Positions 44,956 through 55,000 of a stretch of 64,000 nucleotides of DNA are shown here, piece by piece (position 1 is the first letter of the stretch; every line of letters starts with the position of its first letter). The stretch is from assembly GCF_020010905.1 (NCBI RefSeq), contig NZ_JAGJBY010000001.1, positions 2,314,001 through 2,378,000 of the forward strand, given 5' to 3'. The position numbers and the translations under genes were made by a program. Below the pieces are notes generated by a model. It was not told the origin of the DNA. It saw only the letters and a list, made by a program, of their open reading frames with translations, and ran no database searches. The DNA comes from Streptomyces acidiscabies (GTDB lineage: Bacteria > Actinomycetota > Actinomycetes > Streptomycetales > Streptomycetaceae).

Positions 44956-45864
44956 ATGGCGATCCGGGTCAGTCACGTTCACGGGGAGTACGTCGCGGTG
45001 GAGGCCGCGAACGGGGTCGAGATCCTGCGGTACGTGTACCGGCCCGATCCGGAGGCGTACGAGGCGCGCAAACCGTACGCGCATCCGCTCCGGACCCTGG
45101 GCGGACGGCTGGTGAGCGGGTACCGGCCCAGCGATCACCGGTGGCACAAGGGCCTCCAGATGACGGCGAGCCACCTCTCGGAGCAGAACTTCTGGGGCGG
45201 GCACAGCTATGTGCACGGCGAGGGGTACCTCGACCTGCCCGACATCATCGGCTCGATGCGGCACGACGGGTTCACCGACTTCGCGGTCGACGACCGACAG
45301 CTCGTGTTCACCGAGGAGTTGACCTGGGTCGAGAACGGCGGCGCCGAATGGGCCCGGGAAACCAGGGGAGTTCGTGTCCACTCCGTCGACGAGGCCGCCG
45401 GTGCCTGGGCGTTGGACTGGTCGATCCGGCTCACCAACCTCAGGGACGTACCCCTCGCCTTCGGCTCGCCGACCACCGCCGGACGTGAACTCGCCGGGTA
45501 CACAGGGCTGCACTGGCGTGGACCCCGCGACTTCACGGGCGGCGCCGCGTTCGCCCCGGAGGGGGACGGCGCCGAGAAGCTGATGGGCACGCGCAGCCGG
45601 TGGCTGGCGTACAGCGGTGAACACGACGACGTGGACGGCCACTCGACGCTCGTCTTCGAGCACGGGCCGGACAACGGTGCCACGCACCACTGGTTCGTAC
45701 GCGCCGAACCCATCCCGACGGTCTCGTTCTCCTGGGCGTTCTTCGAGGAGTTCGAGCTGCCGCCGGGGGAGTCGTTCGCCTACCGCTACCGGGTGGTGTT
45801 CGCGGACGGCGCGTGGGACCGAGAACGCGTCGCCGGGCATCTCGCGGGACTCACCTGGACCTGA
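44956..45864 (+). CDS. DUF6807 (PmoA-like) family protein
   Basis: A 302-residue beta-rich protein of the PmoA/DUF6807 family (motifs YRPSDHRWHKGLQMT, NFWGGHSY, GLHWRGPRDFTGG). Members occur beside sugar ABC transporters and oxidoreductases, and their role is unclear; they may act on modified sugars or plant-derived glycosides. It has no signal peptide. It is first in the operon with the binding protein and two permeases and follows a LacI-type operator. The next gene starts 13 bases downstream. Confidence 0.85.
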   Translation: MAIRVSHVHGEYVAVEAANGVEILRYVYRPDPEAYEARKPYAHPLRTLGGRLVSGYRPSDHRWHKGLQMTASHLSEQNFWGGHSYVHGEGYLDLPDIIGSMRHDGFTDFAVDDRQLVFTEELTWVENGGAEWARETRGVRVHSVDEAAGAWALDWSIRLTNLRDVPLAFGSPTTAGRELAGYTGLHWRGPRDFTGGAAFAPEGDGAEKLMGTRSRWLAYSGEHDDVDGHSTLVFEHGPDNGATHHWFVRAEPIPTVSFSWAFFEEFELPPGESFAYRYRVVFADGAWDRERVAGHLAGLTWT

Positions 45865-45877
45865 GAGCGAGGCAGGC

Positions 45878-47146
45878 ATGTACCGGACGAAGGGACTGTC
45901 GGCCGCCGCCGCGCTGCTGCTGTGCGCGACGCTGGCCGGCTGCGGCGGCTCCGCCTCGGCGGACGGCAAGGTCGCCCTGCGCTACACCTGGTGGGGCAAC
46001 CCGGACCGGGCCGCGCGCACGGAGAAGGCCGTGGCACTGTTCGAGAAGGCGAACCCGGGGATCGACATCCAGACGTCGTTCGCCGGATACGACGCCTACA
46101 AGCAGAAGTTGGCCACGCAGGCGGCGGGCGGCGACGCCCCGGACGTCATGCAGTTGGACTACCGGCAGATCGACCAGTACGCGGACGGCGGTGTCCTGCT
46201 CGATCTCGGCAAGGAGCGGGCGGCGCTGCGGACTTCGGAGATCGACCCGGGGTTGCTGGCCACCGGCCGAGTGGACGACGTGCAGTACGCGATCCCCCAG
46301 GGGCGCGGTACGGAGACCGTCGCGTACGACGTGAAGACGTGGACGGCGTCCGGCGTACCGCTCCCCAAAGGGCCCTGGACCTGGGACCAATGGGCGGACA
46401 CCATGCGGGAGTTGAAGAAGGCGACCGGCAAGCCCGGCGCCACCGACCCCGGCCAGAGCGAGGACTGCTTCGAGGTCTGGCTGCGCGGCCAGGGCAAGCC
46501 GCTGTACACCAAGGACAACCAACTCGGGTTCACCGCCGACGACTTGACCAAGTGGTGGACGTTCACCGACCAGTTGCGCCGCGAGGGCGTCGTATCGCCC
46601 GCCCAGCAGACCACCCAGCTCGACGGCACGGTCGAGAACACCCCGCTGGGACGCGGCAAGTCGGTCACCGACGCCAACTGGGACGCCCCGGCGAGCGGGT
46701 TCAAGTCGCTGCTCGAAGGCGGCGTCGCCCTCGCGCAGATGCCCAGCGGCCAAGACGGCACGCCTGGCCAGTACTTCAAGCCGTCGATGTTCCTCGGTGC
46801 GTCCGCCGACACTCAACACCCTGCTGAAGCGGCCAAGTTCATCGACTTCATGATCAATGACGTCGAGGCGGCGAAGGTCCTCGGCGCCACCCGGGGCATT
46901 CCCGTCAACGAGTCGGTCCGGGGGGCCATCGAGCCGCAGCTCGCCGACTTCGACCGGACCATCTCCGACTATCAGGCGTCCCTGGAAGGGAAGTTGAAGG
47001 ACCCGCCGCAGGCCCCGCCGTCCGGCGACAGCGCGTTGCAGACCACCTTCCAGCGCGACTACGACCAGGTGTCGTACGAGCGCATGTCGCCCCGCGAGGC
47101 GGCCGAGAACTACGTCACCGAGGCGAAGGCGGAGCTGCGGTCATGA
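45878..47146 (+). CDS. ABC transporter sugar-binding lipoprotein
   Basis: Extracellular solute-binding protein (family 1 type) of 422 residues. The lipobox LAGC puts the lipidated Cys at residue 22. Motifs typical of sugar-binding proteins follow (LRYTWWGNPDRA, DVMQLDYRQIDQYADGG, AIPQGRGTE). It delivers an oligo- or monosaccharide to the two permeases encoded next. Its stop overlaps the first permease gene by four bases (ATGA). Confidence 0.94.
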   Translation: MYRTKGLSAAAALLLCATLAGCGGSASADGKVALRYTWWGNPDRAARTEKAVALFEKANPGIDIQTSFAGYDAYKQKLATQAAGGDAPDVMQLDYRQIDQYADGGVLLDLGKERAALRTSEIDPGLLATGRVDDVQYAIPQGRGTETVAYDVKTWTASGVPLPKGPWTWDQWADTMRELKKATGKPGATDPGQSEDCFEVWLRGQGKPLYTKDNQLGFTADDLTKWWTFTDQLRREGVVSPAQQTTQLDGTVENTPLGRGKSVTDANWDAPASGFKSLLEGGVALAQMPSGQDGTPGQYFKPSMFLGASADTQHPAEAAKFIDFMINDVEAAKVLGATRGIPVNESVRGAIEPQLADFDRTISDYQASLEGKLKDPPQAPPSGDSALQTTFQRDYDQVSYERMSPREAAENYVTEAKAELRS

Positions 47147-48069
47147 CCACCACCGTCGACCGGCCCACCGAGGCGCCCCCTGTGGTAGGCCGCGCGAAAC
47201 GCCAACGGGAAGGCGCCGCCTGGGTGTTCCTCTCCCCGTGGGTGCTCGGCGCGATCGGCCTCACGCTCGTTCCGATGGCCGTCTCGCTGTATCTCTCCTT
47301 CACCGACTACGACTTGTTCAACCCGCCGCGCTGGGTGGGGCTGCGCAACTACACGCAGATGTTCACGGAGGACCCCCGCTACTGGCGCTCGGTCGTCACG
47401 ACCCTGACGTACGTCGTCATCGCCGTCCCCCTCCAACTCGCCCTGGCCCTCGCCGTGGCGCTCGCGCTGAAGTCGATGCGACGCGGGCGCGCCTTCTACC
47501 GCTCGGCGTTCTACGCGCCGTCCCTGCTCGGCGCGTCGATGTCCATCGCCCTCGTCTGGCGGGCGATCTTCAACGACGGCGGCACGGTCGACAACCTCTT
47601 CGGCACCGGCGGCTGGGTCAACGAACCCGGCTGGTCCCTGTTCGCCGTGGCGCTGCTGACGGTGTGGCAGTTCGGGGCGCCGATGGTCATCTTCCTCGCC
47701 GGACTCCAGCAGATACCAAGGGAGTTGTACGAGGCGGCGGCGGTCGACGGGGCGGGGCGGTGGCGGCAGTTCGTCTCCATCACCGTACCGATGCTGTCCC
47801 CCGTCCTGTTCTTCAATCTGGTCCTCCAGACCATCCAGGCGTTCCAGGTGTTCACACCCGCGTTCGCGATCAGCGCGGGGAAGGGCGGGCCGGCCGACTC
47901 GACGCTCGTCTACACGATGTACCTCTATGACCGGGGGTTCGTCGCGTCGCACATGGGTTATGCATCGGCGATGGCGTGGGTGCTGCTCGTGGTGATCGGG
48001 GTGGTGACGGCGGTGTTGTTCCGTACGTCGCGGGCGTGGGTCTTCTATGCGGCGGAGGGGGAGCGATGA
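47143..48069 (+). CDS. ABC sugar transporter permease (MalF-like)
   Basis: Inner-membrane permease of 308 residues with six helices and the EAA loop (ELYEAAAVDGAGRWRQF) that contacts the ATPase. No ATPase gene is in the operon; in Streptomyces the shared MsiK-type ATPase usually powers such systems. Overlaps the second permease gene by four bases. Confidence 0.95.
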   Translation: MTTTVDRPTEAPPVVGRAKRQREGAAWVFLSPWVLGAIGLTLVPMAVSLYLSFTDYDLFNPPRWVGLRNYTQMFTEDPRYWRSVVTTLTYVVIAVPLQLALALAVALALKSMRRGRAFYRSAFYAPSLLGASMSIALVWRAIFNDGGTVDNLFGTGGWVNEPGWSLFAVALLTVWQFGAPMVIFLAGLQQIPRELYEAAAVDGAGRWRQFVSITVPMLSPVLFFNLVLQTIQAFQVFTPAFAISAGKGGPADSTLVYTMYLYDRGFVASHMGYASAMAWVLLVVIGVVTAVLFRTSRAWVFYAAEGER

Positions 48070-48962
48070 GTCTGTTGCGGACGGAAACTGGGGGGCCTTC
48101 GGGGGGCGGTGCGGTGGTTCGGGAGCGCGGGGTGAGCCGCAACCGGCTTGTCCTGCACGTCAGTTGTCTCGCCGCGCTGCTCGTCATGCTGTATCCGCTG
48201 GCCTGGCTGCTCATGACCTCGCTGAAGCCCGCGAACGAGGTCATCGCCAGCCTCGACCTGTGGCCCAGCCATCTCGAATGGTCCAACTACTCCACGGCAC
48301 TCGACGGTGTGAACGGCGTCTCCGTGACCCGGCTGCTCACCAACTCCCTGCTGATCGCGGGCGGTGCGGTCCTCGGCAACGTCATCAGCTGCTCGCTCGC
48401 CGCGTACGCGTTCGCGCGGCTGCGGTTCCGGATGCGCGGTCCGCTGTTCGCGTTCATGATCGCGACGATCATGCTGCCGCACCACGCCGTGCTGATCCCG
48501 CAGTACATCATCTTCAACAAACTCGGCCTGGTGAACACGTATTGGCCGCTCATCCTGCCCAAGTTCCTTGCCATCGAGGCGTTCTTCGTCTTCCTCATCG
48601 TGCAGTTCATGCGCGGGCTGCCGCGCGAGCTGGAGGAGGCGGCGAGGATCGACGGCTGCGGGCCGTTCAGGAGCTTCTTCCACATCATCCTGCCGCTGAC
48701 CCGGCCCGCGCTGATCACCACGGCCATCTTCACGTTCATCTGGACCTGGAACGACTTCTTCACGCAGCTCATCTATCTCTTCGACCCCGACAAGTTCACG
48801 CTCACGCTCGCGCTGCGGTCCTTCGTCGACGCGTCCAGCCAGTCGTCGTTCGGGCCGATGTTCGCGATGTCGGTGATCGCGCTGCTGCCGATCGTGCTGT
48901 TCTTCCTCGCCTTCCAGCGGTTCCTGGTGGAGGGCATGGCCAGCTCCGGACTGAAGGGGTGA
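48066..48962 (+). CDS. ABC sugar transporter permease (MalG-like)
   Basis: Second permease, 298 residues, six helices, with the EAA loop (ELEEAARIDGCGPFRSF) near the middle and the usual C-terminal GMASSGLKG ending. It forms the transmembrane pore with the previous protein. ATG 48066 overlaps the preceding stop. Confidence 0.95.
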   Translation: MSLLRTETGGPSGGGAVVRERGVSRNRLVLHVSCLAALLVMLYPLAWLLMTSLKPANEVIASLDLWPSHLEWSNYSTALDGVNGVSVTRLLTNSLLIAGGAVLGNVISCSLAAYAFARLRFRMRGPLFAFMIATIMLPHHAVLIPQYIIFNKLGLVNTYWPLILPKFLAIEAFFVFLIVQFMRGLPRELEEAARIDGCGPFRSFFHIILPLTRPALITTAIFTFIWTWNDFFTQLIYLFDPDKFTLTLALRSFVDASSQSSFGPMFAMSVIALLPIVLFFLAFQRFLVEGMASSGLKG

Positions 48963-48965
48963 GGG

Positions 48966-49571
48966 GTGAGGGGTGTGAGTAGTGCGCGGGAGCCGGGGGA
49001 GGTGTTCGGGCCCCGGTTCGCCCTGTTCGCCGACACGATGAGCGTCGGGCTCGCAACGGCCGTGTCCTGTCTGCCTGTTGTGACGATTCCGGCCGCGCTG
49101 TCGACGGCCTGTGCGGTGCTGCGGGGGGCGGGGGAGGATCGGCCGGCGACTGCGGGGCGGTACTTCTCCATGCTGCGGCGGCGGTTGCGGGGCGGGGATC
49201 TGGTCGCGGGTGCGGTTGTTGTGGCGGGGGTGCTGCTGTTTCTCGCCGATCTGGCGTTGGCGCGGGCGGGGTTGCCGGGGGGTGCGGTGTTTGCCGTGGT
49301 GGCGGCGGTAATCGGTTGCTGTGCGTTGCTGGTCGGGTTGCGGGCCTGTGGGCGGCCGGAGTCGATGAGTGATTGGGGGGCGGCGCTTCGTGCGGCTGCT
49401 GAGGATGGGGTGCGGGATGTCGGGGGGAGTGCGCTCGTGCTGCTTGCGGTGGCTACGGCTGTGCTGTGTGCGTGGATGTTGTTGCCGCTGGCGTTTCTGA
49501 TGCCGGGGCCGTTGGCGTTGGCGTTGACGGCGGTCGATGTGCGGGTGCCTCGGAAGGTGCGTAAGGCGTAG
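48966..49571 (+). CDS. DUF624/YesL-like membrane protein
   Basis: Membrane protein of about 201 residues with four or five hydrophobic segments (LVAGAVVVAGVLLFLADLAL and others). YesL/DUF624 proteins often sit at the end of sugar ABC operons, as here; function unknown. The region before it holds three GGGGTGA repeats that link the previous stop to the GTG start (48966; GTG 48975 also possible), suggesting re-initiation. Confidence 0.75.
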   Translation: MRGVSSAREPGEVFGPRFALFADTMSVGLATAVSCLPVVTIPAALSTACAVLRGAGEDRPATAGRYFSMLRRRLRGGDLVAGAVVVAGVLLFLADLALARAGLPGGAVFAVVAAVIGCCALLVGLRACGRPESMSDWGAALRAAAEDGVRDVGGSALVLLAVATAVLCAWMLLPLAFLMPGPLALALTAVDVRVPRKVRKA

Positions 49572-49586
49572 GCGGCGTACGGGAGT

Positions 49587-50876
49587 TCACTCGGCTGCCG
49601 CCTCCCACACCGTTCGGCCGTCCACCGCCAGCCGTACTCCCTTGCGGCCGTCCGCGAACACCTCGATGTCAGCGTCCGTGAGCCCGGCGAGGGCTTTGCG
49701 GAGGGCGGCGAGGAGGGTGGGGGCGAGGTGGTCGGGGACCAGGGCGTCGACGGGGCCGGTGAAGCGTACGGGGGGTTGGGTGCCGAGGGATGCGGTGGCC
49801 TCGCGGAGGAGGCGGGCGCGGAGGCCCGACGGCGGTTCGGCGGGGGGTTGTTGGAGCTGGAAGATGGCGGTGCGGATCTGTTGGACGGTGGCTTCCAGTT
49901 CGGTTACGGCGGTGTCGATGGCGTCCTGGGCGGGGGTGTCTCCGGCTCGCGGTTTCTCGGCACGGCGGTCGCTGGCCCGCGCCTCCCGGGGTGCCGCGCT
50001 CGCCGCCCGCCTCCCCGTCGCCTGGAGCATCATCCCCGTCGCGAACAGCCTCTGGATCACCAGGTCGTGGAGGTCCCGCGCGATCCGGTCCCGGTCCTCG
50101 TACACCGCGAGCCGCTCCCGCCGGTGCCGCGCGTCGGCCAGCATGAGGGCGACGGCGGCCTGGGACGTGAACTGTACGGCGAGCCGTTTCTCCGTGTCGG
50201 TGTACGGGCGCCCCTCGTGCCGCCGGGGCAGCGCGAGGGTGCCGATCAGGCGGCCGTCGGCCTGGAGCGGCAGCATCATGCTGGGCCCGAACCGGTGCCG
50301 TACGTGGGTCGTCATCCGGGGATCGGTCGCCGAGTCGTCGATGAACACCGGCTCACCGCCGAGGAGTTGGACGAGTACAGCGCTGCCGGGCCGGATCGTC
50401 GTACCGACGATGTCACCGGGGTCGTCGTACGTGGAGGCCGCGACGATCTCCATGCCGCCCTCGGCGGTGGGCTGGAGTACGACGCCGGCGGCGGCGTCGG
50501 CGAGGAGGCGGGCGCGGTCGGCGACGGTCATCAGGGGGTCGGCCGAACTGGCGTTGCCGAGCAGGGCCGTTGTGACGGCGGCGGCGCCCTCGATCCAGCG
50601 TTCGCGCTGGCGTGCGGCCTCGTAGAGGTGGGCGCTTGTGAGGGCGGTGCGCGCGCGGGCGGCGAGGACGTCGAGGGCGGGGGAGGGCCGGCCGCCGGCG
50701 AGATGCAGGCGGCCGTACCCCTCGACCGGGACGTGCAGGACGGGCGCGTCGCAGGGGCCCGTCTCCAGAACCGCGCTGCGGGAGCCGGTGAGTTCGGCCG
50801 CCGCGTCCACGATGTGCCGTACGGTCGTGGCGAGTTCGAGGTCGGTGCCGATGGCCAGGAGGGCGTCGAGCCGCAC
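49587..50876 (-). CDS. GAF/HisKA_3 protein lacking a functional ATPase domain
   Basis: A 429-residue DevS-like protein. A short GAF remnant (1-90) is followed by a full GAF domain (about 95-250) and HisKA_3 (RDLHDLVIQRLFATG, His270), then a 20-residue charged insertion. The C-terminus should hold HATPase_c but ends about 40 residues after the place of the N-box, which reads LRKALAGLTDAD without the Asn, and there is no G-box. It therefore cannot bind ATP as a normal kinase. GTG 50876 lies six bases after the MreB-like gene stop, so the two are likely coupled. It may be a phospho-acceptor or a signal-binding partner. Confidence 0.78.
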   Translation of the reverse strand: MRLDALLAIGTDLELATTVRHIVDAAAELTGSRSAVLETGPCDAPVLHVPVEGYGRLHLAGGRPSPALDVLAARARTALTSAHLYEAARQRERWIEGAAAVTTALLGNASSADPLMTVADRARLLADAAAGVVLQPTAEGGMEIVAASTYDDPGDIVGTTIRPGSAVLVQLLGGEPVFIDDSATDPRMTTHVRHRFGPSMMLPLQADGRLIGTLALPRRHEGRPYTDTEKRLAVQFTSQAAVALMLADARHRRERLAVYEDRDRIARDLHDLVIQRLFATGMMLQATGRRAASAAPREARASDRRAEKPRAGDTPAQDAIDTAVTELEATVQQIRTAIFQLQQPPAEPPSGLRARLLREATASLGTQPPVRFTGPVDALVPDHLAPTLLAALRKALAGLTDADIEVFADGRKGVRLAVDGRTVWEAAAE

Positions 50877-50881
50877 CGGTT

Positions 50882-51919
50882 TCAGGCGCTCAGCGGGGCC
50901 AACTCCATGGGCTGGATGCGGCCTTCGAGCATCATGCCGAGCCCTTGCGCCGCGCAGATGTCGGGCCGGTCGGCGATGTGCACCGGCATGCCGGTCGCCT
51001 CGCGGAGCATCTGGTCGAAGCCCGGCAGCAGCGCCGAACCGCCGACCATCATGATCCCCCGGTCGGCGAGGTCGGCGACCAGGTCGGGCGGGCAGTTGCG
51101 CAACACCCGCCCGATACCGTCGAGTACGGCGGTCAGTGGCGTCTCGATCGCGTCCCGGACGGCGGCCGTGTCGACCTGGACGCACCGCGCGAGACCGGTC
51201 GCGACGTCCCTGCCGTGGATCTCCGTCGACGAAGGGCCGTGCGGGGAGAGGCCGTTGCCCGACAGGGCGAGCTGGAGCGGCCGTACCGACTGGCTCGGCA
51301 GGATCAACTCGTGCTGGTGGCGCAGGTGTTGGACGATCGCGTGGTCGACTGCCACGCCCCCGACGGGAACCCGCTCGGCGGTGACGATCGCGCCGAGGGA
51401 GAGCACCGCGACCTGCGTGGCCGCCGCGCCGCACACCATGATCATGGTCGCCTCGGGCCGCTCGACGGGCAGCCCGCAGCCGATCGCGGCGGCCGTCAGC
51501 GTGTCCACCAGCTCCACCCGCCGCGCCCCGAGCCCGACGAGCGTCTCGATCGTCGCGCGCTGCGCCAGCGGGTCGGCGTCGTGCGGGGTGCAGGCGGCGG
51601 CCCGCAGGCGCGGCTTGTAGCGCAGCTGGCGGCGGATCTTGTCCCCGAGGAGGTGGCGCAGCATCCGCTGGGCCATCTCGATGTCGACGACCGTCCCGCC
51701 GGACACCGGCCGCACCACCCGGATGTAGTCGGGCGTGCGCCCGGTCATCTTCTCGGCGAACTCGCCGACCGCGATCAGCGCGCCGGTACGGGTGTTGACG
51801 GCGGCGGCCGACGGCTGGTCGACGACGAGCCCGGCCCCCTTCACGTACACCCGCGTCCGCGCCGCGCCCAGGTCGACGGCGAAGTGGCAGCGGCGCAACT
51901 GTTCCAAGCTGGCGGTCAT
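50882..51919 (-). CDS. MreB-like actin homologue (extra paralogue)
   Basis: Actin/MreB-fold protein of 345 residues with the phosphate-binding loop (FAVDLGAARTRVYV), second loop (IMVCGAAATQVAVLS) and adenosine motif (IMMVGGSALLPGF). It is not in an mreBCD operon and has no mreC/mreD beside it. From memory, S. coelicolor has a third MreB-like protein in this region. ATG 51919 follows GGAGG; an earlier ATG at 52081 would add 54 residues of unlikely leader. The downstream GAF/HisKA_3 gene is coupled. The role may be separate from cell-wall elongation. Confidence 0.88.
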   Translation of the reverse strand: MTASLEQLRRCHFAVDLGAARTRVYVKGAGLVVDQPSAAAVNTRTGALIAVGEFAEKMTGRTPDYIRVVRPVSGGTVVDIEMAQRMLRHLLGDKIRRQLRYKPRLRAAACTPHDADPLAQRATIETLVGLGARRVELVDTLTAAAIGCGLPVERPEATMIMVCGAAATQVAVLSLGAIVTAERVPVGGVAVDHAIVQHLRHQHELILPSQSVRPLQLALSGNGLSPHGPSSTEIHGRDVATGLARCVQVDTAAVRDAIETPLTAVLDGIGRVLRNCPPDLVADLADRGIMMVGGSALLPGFDQMLREATGMPVHIADRPDICAAQGLGMMLEGRIQPMELAPLSA

Positions 51920-52097
51920 GGACAGGTCCTCCCGAGAGCACGACCGCCGGTCGGCGGTCTCCTTCGCATCGTGCGGGCGCGTGGGAGGGGCCGCCTGCTG
52001 GGATGGGCCGGGCAGGGAGCGACCGAATGGATGATTTGTCCGAAATGTCCACCACCTCGGATGTAGTGCGTTACCTCTCAAGTATCACTGGGCGCGC

Positions 52098-55000
52098 TCA
52101 GGTACGACCGAGCGTGCGGGCCGCCTCCAGCACCGGTGCCAGCGACCGCACCACCACCTCGCCCCCCGCCTCCCGCAGCCCCTGCTCCACCGTCCGGTTG
52201 CGCGCCAGCCCGATGAAGGGCAGCCCCGCCCGCTGCGCCGCCGTCAGCTCGGCGACCGTCGACCCGAGGAACACGGCAGGCCCGGCCTCCTCGCCGAGCG
52301 CCCGCCGCAGGCAGTCCGGGTCGGGCATCAGCGCCGCCGGGTCGTCCGCCCGCCCATGGACCCCGGCCAGCGGCAGCCGGTACGGCGCCACGTACCGCCG
52401 TACCGCCTCCTCGCAGCAATCGGTTACTACCAGAACCCGCTTCCCCGCCGCGTGCAGCGCCCGGACCAGCGCCACCGCGTTGTGCGTCGTCGGCGCGTCC
52501 GGGACAGCGGCCAGCTCCAGTTCGTCGAGCCGCGCCCGCAGGACCGGCCCGACGGGGTCGTGGGCGTAGGTACGTAGTACTTCCAGGGGATGGACGACGT
52601 TGTCGCGGGCCTGGGGCGTCCCGAACGGCCGGCCCGCCAGGGCGTCCTCCGGGTTCCGGTGCTCGGCGGCCACCGCCAGCAGCGCGAGCGCCGCCTCGCG
52701 GGCCTGCGCCGCCGGGAAGAGCCGGGTGAGCGGGCCGTCGAAGCCGAGCAGGACGGTGGGCGCGGCGAGCAGCGCCATGAGATCGGGCGCCGCCTGTTGT
52801 GCAACCGTTTGCTGCGCGTACGGCACTATCCGCACCTCGCAGCTCACCTGGAGCCCCGGCACCGGCCACCGCTTCAGCTCCTTGCCCAGCGCCCGCTCGG
52901 CACCCTGGGGGCGGTTGTGGGAGTGGTGGCGGGTGATGCCCGGCGCCCGCTCGGCGACGTACGCGAACAGGGCGTCCGCGACGTGCGGGACTTCCGCGCG
53001 GACGAACGCGACCGGGTCCGTCACCCGCCACGTCAGGTGCGCGGACGCCGCGAACCGGGCCTTGCCCGAACTGGGCAGGCCCAGCTCGCGCGTCGCGCTC
53101 TGCGGCATGAGGTCCACCTCGTAGTACGTCGCCCTGCCCGGCTGCCGACTCCCGTACGGCTGGGCCGGGTTGAGGAGGGTGAGGGGGGAGTCCGGGAGGG
53201 TGTGGACGACGGCCGAGCGGCCCGGCGCGGGGAGGTGCAGCTCGCGCAGGTCCCGGGCCAGGTACGGGCCCTTCACGAGGTCCCGCTCGTCGTCCTCGGG
53301 GCGGGGGGCCGGGAGGGGGCAGTACCAGGCCAGCGGCGGGGAGTCGAGGGCCTCGCCGTACAGCGGGCGGAAGCGGTGCGGGCCGTACGCCGCGGAACTC
53401 TCGATGAACGACTCGTACAGCGCGGGCGGGACCGTGACGGTCACCTGGGCGGCGGTGGGCGGGGGAGCGGGGGCGTCGTCGAAGGTGACGTGGAGGCGGG
53501 GCGGGTCGGTGAGGGTGGCGAGCGGGCCGGGGAGCCAGCGGACGGCCGCCGCGAGGAGGGGGACGAGGTAGGTGTCGGGGGAGATGTCGACGCGGTAGCC
53601 CTGAGGTAGTACGCGCGTCTCGTACTCCGTGGGGGTGAGGCCGCCCCGGGAGAGGACCTCGTCCACCACATACTCAAGGGTGATGCGGGACTCGGGAGTG
53701 AGGGGGGCGAGAGTCTCGAAACGGAGGGGCTGAGGGGCGCGGACCTGGACCGCCGGGAGGTGCAGGACGTAGCCGTCGGTGACCTCGGCCATGGTGCCGG
53801 GACCGAGGAAGCCGACGACCAGCTCGGCGATCAACTCCCTGATACGGGACGCTGATTGGTTCCACTCCGGCAGGACGCGCGCCAGTTCGTCGAACGTCAC
53901 CCGGTGGCCCCGGTTGTGCAGCAGCTTGACCAGCAGCGCCATCAGTTCGTGGGAGTGGATGTGCTGGGAGACGGAGCCTCGCGTGACCTGTATCGGGGAG
54001 GTCGTCTGGATCTGGAGGTGCTCGGACGCGCGAGCCCGGCGCAGTGATTCCTCGGTCTGCCTGGGGTGTTGAGCCAGGAATTCCCGGACGTCCGGCGAGC
54101 GCTTCACCAACTCCTGGGTGAGCCGGTGGAGTTCTACGACGTCATCCGCGGGGCGTTTGTCGGCCGCCTCCTGACCGAGCGCAAACCGGCTGATGAGCAC
54201 GGCGCCGTCCGCACGCAGCAACAGCCCGTTGCCGCCGGTCTGTCCACGCGCCAGACCGGCCGCGTGCAGGGCGTCGAGCCCCTTGCCGACGTCGGTCGCG
54301 AGCGCGGCGTACACCGGGACGGACACCCCGGGCCCGCTCCCCAGCATCAGCTCGGACAGCGTCACCCCCTCCACGAACTCCGCGACCAGATAAGGAGTTT
54401 GACCCTCCACCCCGTGGTCGAGGACCCGCGCCACATATGGACTGTCGACCCCGGCGAGCGCCCGCGCGCCCTCCGCGAACCGGCCGAGATACTCCGGCTG
54501 TTCGGGGTAGAGATGGACGGCGACCCGCTCCCCGGTCCGCGTGTCCACCGCCTCCCGCACCCGCTGCCCCGGACCCCGCTGCCCGAGCACCCGGTACCGC
54601 CCGCCGAGGAGCGCGGTTTCCGGCGTCCCGCCGAGCCGGTCGACGGTCTCGCCGCGTACGGTCGCGAACGCCTCCCCGTCCCCCGCCCCGCCGCCCCCGC
54701 GCGCCCGGAACGCCCCGGGCGCGAACCCGGCGCGTTCGTCGATCAACTCGCCGATCCGCGCGAGGAATTCACTCGTGCGTCCGCGCACGGTCCGGGGCAG
54801 CGTGCGTTGCAGCAACTCCCGTACCCCGGGCCGGAACGCGTACGACCCGGGCGGTCCGTCGACGGCCGTGAGCATCCCGCTGAGGATGACCTCGGCCAGG
54901 TGCCGGGGCCGGGGGTCCTTCTGCACCGCGTGCTGCACGAGCCGCATCACCGGCACCGAGGGCGCCGCCAGCGACAGGTGCCCGGCCAGCCGGAACGCCT

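Noticed and set aside
47143..48962. Missing ATPase gene in the sugar ABC operon, considered as a broken operon
   Set aside because: Streptomyces sugar importers commonly share the MsiK ATPase encoded elsewhere.
50877..52055. N-terminal extension of the GAF/HisKA_3 frame
   Set aside because: It overlaps the MreB-like gene completely and reads as low-complexity Arg/Gly; GTG 50876 is the sensible start.
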